Source: Anadara kagoshimensis (taxonomy: Eukaryota > Mollusca > Bivalvia > Arcoida > Arcidae). From it: a stretch of DNA of 64,000 nt. This document shows positions 36,189 to 44,200 of the stretch, piece by piece; the stretch's first letter is position 1, and the number at the start of each line of letters is the position of its first letter. The notes under the pieces are model-generated. The model did no database searches, was not told where the DNA came from, and was given only the letters and a program-made list of their open reading frames with translations. The position numbers and the translations under genes are program-made. The stretch covers positions 54,090,920 through 54,154,919 of the forward strand of contig CM037861.1 in NCBI GenBank assembly GCA_021292105.1, given 5' to 3'.

Positions 36189-39100
36189 TGTTAACCAACT
36201 TAGGTACTGAGGACACCTTCACTGGATATGGAGAGGATTGTGTAGCCGTGGTCAGAAATGGTGATAACTATGGTACTGTACCACAAGATTGTAATGACAG
36301 AAACAGATTTATATGTAACTCAGCATCTATAGGTAAGTGTAAATAAACCTTGATTAACACATTTTCAAAACTTGTCTAATATGCCTAGTGTCGATTATGC
36401 CCTTATGACTTCCTTAAATATTATAAATACTCGTGTATCTAACATTCCTAGCGGAGAGCATAAGTTAACATAGTATATTTAACCACTTTTAATTACCAAA
36501 AAACCCACTGCATTGATGATCGATTTCATAGTGACTTATAAAATGGACACTCGACATAAGTTTTTAATCACATTATTTAAGACATTTTGGTTAGTCAGTG
36601 TGCTTTAAATATTTAGCAGGACCTTTTGATTTTGAGATTTACAGTCAAGCTTCAGCTAAATCAATATACATTTGAAATAAAAGACATACTAGTAGTTCAT
36701 GTGCAGAATTTTAAATTAATTTTTTTCTTATCAAGATTCTATACATGACAATGGTATCATCCATTCAATAAAACATGACTATATTATTTTTGGTATTTCA
36801 GGTAGAGAATACGTTAGAATAGGTGCTTCCTGGGAGGATGCTAAGAAGCATTGTGATACGCAGAGAGATGGGCTAGCCATTGAGTTTTATTATCAAAATC
36901 TAGATTTACTCCGGTTTTACTGGATAGGATATTTCCGAGTTGCGTCCAATATCTGGGATAAAGGTAAGATTCAACACATGTAGGTAATGTTTTAAGGTTA
37001 AGACAGCATTAGAGTGGCAGCCGGAAGGAAAAAGAAAAAGGTGGAGACCACATGGAGGAGGGCAACAGAAAAAGACCGAAACGCTGATACGTGGGATACA
37101 GACAAAGCAGCAGGGAAAGACAGACAACGAAAAGATAGCGTTGCGACCTTGTGTGCATTCTGGCAGACTAAGAATGTGTTAAGGTCAAAAACATAAGAAA
37201 TGAATTTGGTTGCAGTGTTGTTTCTGAAAGAACAAAACCCTCCAAGAAGCGCTGACAGATGCTGCAAAAGATAATGGATACTAAGAACTATGGTGCGTGA
37301 TGTATCGGTCATCTTCTTACAGTGGTGTACAATTATATTTAAGCTTAATCAAGGCCCATGAAAAATAAAGACAAAAGGTCGAGCAATGGTAATTTAAGTA
37401 AGCATGTAACATTTTGATCAGCATAATATATCATCTATATTTTCAGATTTACCATTTGACCAGAATAAGCACAGAACAGATTGTTTAGCATTGTCCAGAA
37501 CTGGTAGAATATATATGTTCAAGTTGGTTAATTGCAATACTAGACTGAGTGCTTTGTGTATGACAGAGAGAGGAGGTTAGTTGAACATAATTTTGTTTAT
37601 GGTTCTATTTGAATATATTTAATGAACATGTTTATTTGAATAATAATAATATCATTGTATTCTTGCTACTGTTTTATTCATACACGTGACCTACTGTTCC
37701 TGCTTAATGGAGATTGGAGTCGGTGAGGCTTCTTTTATGGTGCTTTGAAATCACAAATTTAATTTGTTTCTGTTATTAAGTTAATTCAAAAATATTTATG
37801 TATGCAGGGAATTATTTAGGCAACTTTAACTGATGGAAGATACATTTAAACAACAATTTGTTCATGCTATCGATTGCTTTGTTTGTATTTTTTTCAGTTG
37901 TGACCATATCACCAGACAGCAGCATTACACCAACTAGTATTTCTACTACATCTACTAGTTATAACTCAACAACTGAAGATGTTAGACCTGACAATCTTGA
38001 AAGGGTCGGACAATTCCCTATGACCACAGGTACAAATACTACAAGTATTATATAAAAATAAATATACAAAAGTAATAAATACTATTATGTTTATAGATTT
38101 GTTAATAGACCTATAAATGCTAACTCAATTTTTGGAAAACGTGAAACTAGTATACCTCAAAGTAATTAAGAAAGAATATATGAATATTTCCCGATAAATT
38201 TTCATGCAGGAGAAGGAATTAAATCTACAGAAATATATTTGTGTTTTTATCTTGAAGTTTAATTAGTAATATGCGTTTCTTGGAATTGTATTTAAATTTA
38301 AATTTAAATCATTAAAAAACTGTAAAGAAATCTTATATGTATATGTTTACTGTAACACTAATGTGACTATTGGTTTCAGCATCTCACTGAATAGGTTCAG
38401 ACTCTGCTGTGAAAATCCTAGTGAAATATAGGTCAGTTTTCCGCAGATTGGTTGTTCTCTCTGGTTTCATCCACCATCCCAGAATAACAACCACTATTAT
38501 CAAGCATTATCCCACTCTACTACGTTTTACGTAAATAGTTAGTCGATGCTTTTTGATTAATTTCTTTTCTTTTTAAGAAGAATGTGCTACATAGTTTACA
38601 AAATAAACTGCCTTAGTTATGCATTTAAATAAGTATTTAGTGATTTTTGGAGTTTTCGCTTCTTTTCAAAAGAGTAAATAAATGCCTTTAATTTTGTTGT
38701 AGTTATAGGAATTGCTATAGGTGCTGGATTGTTGCTGGCTCTAATCGTTATATGCATCATTGTAGCATGCTGGAAAAGGTATTGTATATAATACAGCCAT
38801 ACAAAATATATCAAAACTATGCTATGAAACATAAACATACCAGTCATGTTCAAAGTGAAATCTTAAAATCAAATTAAAGTAAAAACTTTGAAAACTGGCA
38901 AATGAAGTTAAACAGTTGCGCCAATATCAGCAATATTGTGATGACGGCCTTAAAAGGACGAACAATGTCTGTGATCAGGTTTGGAGTTTACAATTTACGG
39001 TTTTCCAATTGCCATGTGCTATTTTGAGTTTAAGGGGCTGTACAAAATGAAACATTGTAAATTTTTTATGATGTGCTAATTTTAAATTTTTCATTACTCA

Positions 39101-40302
39101 CACTTGTTAGCGTATGAGTTGAATACAGAACACCATGATTAATTTGTGTTATATTGCATTGTCGATCTATTCTCTTTCCCAATGTCAGGACGGATCGTGG
39201 TGTGAGAATTTGACAGTTCGCTTGCCACAGGTAGATGGTTTTCTCGGGTGCCTATGTTCTTCACACCATCTATGACCTGACCGCTTCGATATAATAGAAA
39301 AAAAACGTAAAAAAATGGACGTAAAACGCCATTACTCCACCAAACCCCTAATATACCAATATATAATGTTGGATGATATATAATAAAGGATGGGCACAGA
39401 ACGCAATGACAAAAGTGTGACTAACGTTACTGATATAAATCATGACTGATTTGGTTCCATTCTACAAACAACTGGTTCCAGAAGGAGAGCAAGGTTCGAA
39501 TGTTTGCCCATAACTATTATTGACAACGAAAGGCTTAGATTATGATAAGTTGAATAGCAGATTTTGATTGATTATTCTTGTTTATTTTTTCAGGAAAAGT
39601 AATGCCCCGTTCAAGTCCTTTAAATCAACACAAAGTAGTAGAAGTTTCGAATTCAGAAAGATGTCGAGAGGGAAAAATTCTTATCAGGGTAATATTGACG
39701 TTGTTGAAAATGGCAATGCTATTGTCCCAGGAGGGATGGGTTCCCAAGAGTTGTACGACGAAATTCCGTATGCAGGCACAAGAAAATCCCGTATTCAATC
39801 GGCAACAAACATGTCGTATGATGACGTCATTATTGGAACAAATGGGGGAGCAAGCGTTATATTTGACGCCAAAAGAGCAGACGTACAAAAACCTATGGAC
39901 AATAAAGGAAGTACCACTTCTGTCAAGGACACAAATAGTGATGGCTTGCTTTATCAGATCCTCGAATCATCTGATGATGCAGAAAAAATGAACACGGCTC
40001 CAAAAAATATTCAAAGCCGTTCCAAACTCGAATTACCGAAATCTACCTCACAAACAGATTCGCAGCCACCTGTTTACCACGCCTTAGAGGACATGTCAAA
40101 TTCTCAGAAAGGTAGATCAACACAGGACACTTCAGTACAACAAGAATGTCCGTTATACCACGATTTAGAAGAAACTGTACCTCCAAGAATTGAAAATGTT
40201 GTAAATGACGACGAGTCCGAAGGTTCATTGTACAATGGTTTAAATGACCATAACGTTTCAATAAATAACCCCCTAACTACTCAAATATATGACCATATTT
40301 AA
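22738..40302 (+). CDS. Receptor C: double-WSC-in-CTLD receptor with tyrosine-motif array, complete (717 aa)
   Basis: Twelve exons, all phase-compatible: 22738-22789, 23236-23433, 30483-30604, 31443-31611, 32311-32426, 34442-34601, 36204-36332, 36802-36963, 37447-37575, 37898-38029, 38703-38778 and 39594-40302. Order: signal peptide ([16 protein letters not shown]); weak first half of CTLD 1 (18-83); WSC 1 (84-180); WSC 2 (181-272); second half of CTLD 1 (273-315, [16 protein letters not shown]); CTLD 2 (316-412, YWIGYFR, ALCMT); Ser/Thr-rich linker (413-456); membrane helix (457-480) with Cys and CWKR at its inner edge; 236-residue cytoplasmic tail. Tail motifs: YDEI, YDDV, YQIL, YHAL, YHDL, YNGL and terminal YDHI. 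Type I surface receptor by inference; the array could bind SH2 proteins after phosphorylation or act as endocytic YxxPhi signals. Intron 2 contains a complete BiP gene on the other strand. The join of exons 2 and 3 over 7 kb rests on phase and on the order seen in Receptors A and B. Confidence 0.88.
22796..22866. repeat. (TC)n(AC)n microsatellite at a 5' splice site
   Basis: Begins six bases after the donor of Receptor C exon 1 and continues from TC into AC repeats. Confidence 0.95.
23004..23081. repeat. (TA)n tract
   Basis: Nearly pure alternating TA in Receptor C intron 1. Confidence 0.95.
23364..23697. repeat. 167-bp tandem duplication covering a 5' splice site
   Basis: Copies 23364-23530 and 23531-23697 differ at only a few positions (for example TACTGCATGG against TATTGCATGG). 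Each contains the last 70 bases of Receptor C exon 2 with its GGTAAGAG donor. The second copy has no acceptor and is not needed for the gene model. Confidence 0.93.
23678..23858 (+). repeat. MITE family B copy
   Basis: Begins CAGTCAAACCTGCCTATAAA and ends near TTTGACAGGTTTCACTGTAA; contains GGTGGTCCTTATATTGAGAT. Its left end is also the right end of the 167-bp duplication. Confidence 0.8.
24640..24850 (+). repeat. Dispersed repeat family A copy
   Basis: Contains CCATGTTCCTTTCAGTCTCA, TGTAGCTAGCTCGACAAGAG, CCGGGCTCACTTCCCTG and TTTGGACATGTACCGGTA. Confidence 0.75.
24997..25002 (-). terminator. Candidate polyadenylation signal of the BiP gene
   Basis: AATAAA on the minus strand about 325 bp beyond the BiP stop codon. 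Other AATAAA-like sequences are nearby in this AT-rich segment. Confidence 0.4.
25328..29377 (-). CDS. HSPA5: BiP/GRP78-type endoplasmic-reticulum Hsp70 chaperone (657 aa)
   Basis: Five exons: 29253-29377, 28350-28829, 27416-27806, 26704-26853 and 25328-26155; total 1974 nt, open throughout. The protein starts with a signal peptide ([20 protein letters not shown]), then the ATPase domain with [31 protein letters not shown] and [10 protein letters not shown], the substrate domain with [17 protein letters not shown], a helical lid, and the C-terminus HNHDDL. In this family the protein folds secretory proteins in the ER lumen using ATP and J-domain co-chaperones, and is kept in the ER by a KDEL/HDEL-type tail. 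Length matches vertebrate BiP (654). Odd points: HDDL instead of HDEL/KDEL, and a linker region reading [14 protein letters not shown] where the family normally has a proline (NPLTMGIE or CPLTLGIE). It lies wholly inside intron 2 of Receptor C on the opposite strand. Since it has introns of its own it is not a retrocopy. It could be a divergent second BiP rather than the main one. Confidence 0.95.
26390..26640 (-). repeat. Dispersed repeat family A, partial copy
   Basis: Minus-orientation fragments (TTTGAAAACTGGCAAATCTA, CCTCCTGTTTAGCTAGCTGC, ATCCGTCATGC) in the last BiP intron. Confidence 0.6.
29378..29914 (-). other. Candidate 5'-UTR intron of the BiP gene
   Basis: The sequence directly before the BiP ATG reads TTGTTACAG/ATG, a good acceptor, and AAAAA/GTAAGTTA at 29910-29919 is a strong donor 537 bp upstream on the minus strand. 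A non-coding first exon would then start nearer the stress-response motifs at 30328-30382. Inferred from consensus only. Confidence 0.35.
30328..30335. promoter_or_regulatory. Palindromic CRE (TGACGTCA) upstream of BiP
   Basis: Exact TGACGTCA. ATF/CREB-family sites of this type are known in BiP promoters. It is 47 bp from an XBP1/ATF6-type motif on the BiP promoter side. Confidence 0.5.
30375..30382 (-). promoter_or_regulatory. UPR element (TGACGTGG) upstream of BiP
   Basis: Exact TGACGTGG on the BiP strand, the UPRE core bound by XBP1/ATF6 in other animals. No full ERSE (CCAAT-N9-CCACG) accompanies it. It is about 1 kb upstream of the start codon and only 100 bp before Receptor C exon 3. 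Confidence 0.5.
30613..30653. repeat. (CT)n microsatellite after Receptor C exon 3
   Basis: About 20 CT units starting about ten bases past the exon 3 donor. Confidence 0.95.
30902..30950. repeat. (CT)n(GT)n microsatellite
   Basis: CT tract running into a short GT tract in intron 3 of Receptor C. Confidence 0.95.
31603..31825. repeat. 101-bp tandem duplication covering the exon 4 splice donor, with (AG)n tracts
   Basis: TAGGACAAAGTATGCT occurs at 31603 (across the exon 4 donor AAA/GTATGC) and again at 31704. Each copy is followed by AG repeats and then GTTGCGATATTTAAAACTTA. Reading through the first donor meets a stop at 31622-31624. Confidence 0.88.
32535..32640 (+). repeat. SINE-like core fragment
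   Basis: Contains TTTGTCAGTTCACTTGCCGA, AGGTAGGTGGTTTTCTGAAG and TTTCCTCCACCATACC, matching the shared core of copies at 39187, 47345 and 59528. Confidence 0.6.
32655..34272. mobile_element. Nested TIR elements in Receptor C intron 5
   Basis: Outer ends GTAACGCCGCATAAAC (32655) and GTTTATGCGGCGTTAC (ending 34272) are exact inverted copies. Inside, 33268-34247 is a second element with ends TCAAGCCTGTCTCACACAGA and its mirror TCTGTGTGAGACAGGCTTGA. The inner element is full of short imperfect repeats of the type GATCGTA / GACCGTA / ACGAGACCGT on both strands. No transposase ORF is recognised. Confidence 0.7.
34676..34770 (+). repeat. Dispersed repeat family C copy
   Basis: Shares TATTATACCAGT, TTAATTTTACAGCA and GCTGTTTCGGAAT with an inverted copy near 46960-47037. 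Fragments are near 11030 and 44060. It contains an acceptor-like TTTTACAG but no open exon follows. Confidence 0.6.
34812..34973. repeat. Long hairpin element
   Basis: Arms of about 68 bp (34812-34879, 34905-34973), near-perfect inverted copies, for example GATAGTGTGGCGCGTGCCAA and its complement. The loop is 25 bases. Lies in intron 6 of Receptor C. Confidence 0.9.
35811..36104. repeat. MITE family E copy with internal 52-bp triplication
   Basis: Ends CAGTACAGACCTATCGAAAG and TTTGACAGGTCTGTACTG are inverted. Inside, a 52-53 bp unit starting GTCGAGTGGCCGAGATTTGG is repeated three times (35871, 35923, 35976). A related element is at 47961-48184, and half copies are near 15045 and 35462. Confidence 0.85.
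36133..36190. repeat. (TTTA)n microsatellite
   Basis: About 14 TTTA units just upstream of Receptor C exon 7; it may act as part of its polypyrimidine region. Confidence 0.95.
39187..39310 (+). repeat. SINE-like core fragment
   Basis: GGATCGTGGTGTGAGAATTT, GACAGTTCGCTTGCCACAGG, TAGATGGTTTTCTCGGGTGC. In Receptor C intron 11. Confidence 0.6.
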
Positions 40303-40500
40303 CTTTTTTTCTTTATATTGCTAGAGGTTCCTTTGTATCGCTTAAAATCTTTTTTAAAGATTTTTTTCTTAACATACATTTTAATGAAATGTTCAAACTG
40401 TTTTCGGTCATTTTTCAGTGAAATTTTTTAATTAACTGGAAAGTGGTAATGGAACTATGTCTTGTAGTTATTATTTTCAGTATTTTTGATAGTCTTTTAA

Positions 40501-40506
40501 AATAAA
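40501..40506 (+). terminator. Candidate polyadenylation signal of Receptor C
   Basis: AATAAA 199 bp after the stop codon. Confidence 0.5.
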
Positions 40507-41282
40507 TATGTATATAAACGATTAAGTGTTTTAGTGTATGTTCAGTGCCTTACATACCATTCCATGTACAAAGCATAATCCCGAAGCGAACCAATCACAA
40601 TAAAAACTGTCAACGTATGTTAAACACACTAACTTCCTCCAGAGAAAAATGGTTGCAGCCTTTTTGTAATATCAAACAATCAACTGATGTTACATTTTTT
40701 TATATTGCTATCGCAAGTTGGTATTACTTATACTGAATGGCTTATTGGACGTTTCCGGATTCTAAATATCCTGTCCGTTTCTGCATTTTATAATACACTG
40801 TACGGAAAAATTTTAGGCATACCTACTTCCGGGAAATTCTGTTGGGATTTTCAATATGCAAAGGCAAAGTATTGGTATGCGGTACCAGGGTGCAATTCCG
40901 ATATGCGGAAAGATCCAAGAAAATATCCTCCCACGAAAGGTGTTAATTTTTCACCATTTCCAACTAAGACAAACACGGGAAAAGGGTAACATGGTAAAAT
41001 GTCATTAGACGTTCTCTCGACTAAGATCTTAAACCGTGACACAGGGTGTGTAATCGACATTGCAGTAGGTCGGATTATCCAGACCTATTCCCATAGAATA
41101 AATATAGAGATGATACACCAACCAGGGCTGCCACTACACGGGAGGCGTATTGTTATCTCAGTTGCTTCGAGTTACTAGAACCAATTTAAATGCATGCTTG
41201 GTTAAGCCTAAAAGCTCAGCACTGGTCAACAATCTAAATTGAAAAAAGAAACCCTAAACAAGTAACATATAATTTCACAGAT

Positions 41283-41288
41283 TTTATT
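41283..41288 (-). terminator. Candidate polyadenylation signal abutting the gene D stop codon
   Basis: AATAAA on the minus strand follows the TGA stop (41289-41291) without a gap, which would give a very short 3' UTR if used. Confidence 0.4.
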
Positions 41289-44200
41289 TCATTGTAATTG
41301 CGTATATGTGTGTATGTCTGTAGTATGTTCAGATCCTTGCAGTGTGCTATAGCCGTTTTCAACTGTATCGTCTGTGGTATTGACATAATATTGTTTTTCG
41401 GTAGTAGCAGGCTTTAAGTATCCGTCATCCTCATAGTAAACCTCTTGTTTATCCGGACTCGATTTTAACACTGGTTCATTTTCGATAACTTTTGTTTTAT
41501 AATTCTTATTGTTGTCTGGTAGCGTTTTGTTAATGGGTTCTAGATATGATTGATCTTGAGTCCGGTCATTACCAGATCTTGTAGAATCGTTATTCTGAAT
41601 ACATGTTCCAGAAACTTGTTTTGGGTAGGTAAGAACTGTCGAACTCACTGCGGTATCGTCATACTGCTGGTCAGATTCCGAAACCAACTCTAAATATGTC
41701 CGTCCCTGAATTTGGTCACTTTCTGTTTTAACAGAATCAGGCAGTGGATGTGCCGGTCGATTTTGCTCTATACGAGACTCATTGTCACGTTGTTGGTCAA
41801 CATAATCATAAACTTGATAATAAACCTTTGAGTCCGTCTGAGGTACAGTTTGGTTTGGTTTAGGTCCTGGAGAAACATCCCTCATTAAAGCATCGTACAC
41901 ATGAGGATGTTCTCGTGGATAAGACGATCCGCCGATATTCTGGATAGGATTTTCAATTACAATGGTTGTGGATACCCCTGATTTGTCATGTGAATCATCC
42001 TTAGATCGATAACATTTGCAGCAGCATCTACAAGCAAACACAATCAAAGATATACATTGATACTAAGATTTTAGCCACGAAAAATTGATAAAAACGTTTG
42101 ATGAACCAAAATCAAATTGGTGTTTTAGTATGCATGCAATACATGTACAAGTTAGTGAAACAATATTACAAATATACTAATCTATGTCTGAATCACAACC
42201 CAGAAGCAAAGTAAAAAGTTTGGAAAACACCATTACTCCACTAATTCAATTTTGTTTACAACATGCAAGGCTAGGGTAGTCTAATTGCTTATTACAGAAT
42301 ACACTTACAGATAGTGGGTTTTGATAGACTTTAGAGAAACATCTCTATTCAATCTAGATATGGCAAGAAATTTCGGATTTCTTAACTACATATTAGTATG
42401 TCCATAGTCCCTCAATTATTTTATTTTTAACGATTGCTAACAAAACGGCTTAACGAAAACACATTCAATTCAAGTGAACTTAAAATCATTTAGCTTTAAT
42501 TTCATTAATTAAAAAAAATGAATTTTAAAAATAGAGTATCCTCTAATGGCGGAAACAAAATTTTCTCACAATTTAAAAATGATTTCAATCTGATATATTT
42601 AAACGGTATCAATTAGTTTGGATTGATATAAAATGTTGTTATAAATGTGTGTTTGAAATTAGACCTTACGTCCTCAAATAACGCAAACAGAATTCTCATT
42701 TAAAATGGATTTAATTTGCGACATAGTATTGATGTAGGTGAAAGCATTCTTCAAAATATTCTTTTGTATACATCGAGGTGTTACTTTGGTAGAAATTTTA
42801 TTATAACACCATTGCTCTCATTGGTACGTGGTAGAAATTTTAATATTTCACCATTTTCCCCATTGGTATACTTGGTCTTACTAGAGGGCCATTCCGTTCC
42901 ATGCTCTAGATTTTTTCGAAATCGGTGTCAACTTTATAAGATACATTCATCTATCTTCTATTTCAAAAATTAGTTTTGTAGTTTGTACAATTGCCCAAGG
43001 GTCTTTCAATTAGATTTTGAACACTGTAACGACCACATTCTCCATTTTCACAATAATTCTTTAGCCAACATTTTCGTTAACTTTAATTTCGCAATTTTTT
43101 CAGTTTCTGTTGGGACTATGGGTGTAAAGTTTTGACAAAACTAAATGTAGATATTATAAGCTTGAAGTGATGTTCGAAGTAGCTCCTTAAATTCCGAAAT
43201 ACCTTAACAATCACCAAAAATTTTAATATTTCAAATTTGCAAAATTTAAGTGAAGGAAAGTCTTACTGAAGGAATGATTGTGACCAGGTACCACATGACA
43301 TACTTGCTTACAATGTTAACTTAATGCGCTGTAATAACCTAGGTTTTTCACAGTTTCACACTCATTCCCTCACTAAGATATTACGTAAGTTAAATCTAGC
43401 AAATGTTGGCAATCAGATATCGTACTACTTACAACATATTTTGACAAAACTAGAATATTGATTACATTAGCATAAAGTGAAATTCAAAATTTCACCCTTA
43501 GTGTGTGAATATCATGAAAATTAAAAAAAACCATAATAATCCATGTCCAAATCAAAATCCCAAACAAAATAAAAAAAATTACCCTTACAAATTAAGTTAA
43601 ACACTTGAACTTCAACTAACAGAAAATTCAGATTAAATAAGACAAGGGAAATATTAATTAAGGAATAACTTTGAAACTTCGGTTTGTTTATATAGTATTT
43701 CAACACTTACTTGACAATTTCAATTCCTGCCTTACAGCAGCAGTAACATACTGTTACTATACCAGCCACTAACAGAATTACAACAACTGAAAACAAAGTA
43801 TAACAACATCAAGTATTGGTGATGATAGACACGATATTTACACACAGACTCGCTCTTTATTTTAAGAACATGCATTTATAATAAGGAATTGTTTTGTAAA
43901 ACTGTTAATATAAAGATTACCATATAAGTGAATAGGACTTCATTAAACTGAAGCATTTTGTTTAAAATGATCGATTAACAATAATTGTTCTTTTAAACTT
44001 GTATTAATCATTGGTTAACTTACATATTATTTCTGTGTTAAATATTACAAAAATAGATAGCAGCTTCGGAATACAACTCCCCATCCGTAGTGTTTGGACT
44101 AAAATTGCGAAACCAAACTAAACACATGGTAACTATTAAGTGGTGATAAACGTTATGAAATAATTCCTGACAAACAAAATTAAAGACTAACATTTCCAAG

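Larger units (their letters stand above)
40303..41288. other. Convergent intergenic region between Receptor C and gene D
   Basis: 3' ends face each other. It contains the likely AATAAA of Receptor C at 40501 and no recognisable exon. An open stretch at 40687-40989 has no recognisable domain and is treated as chance. Confidence 0.7.
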
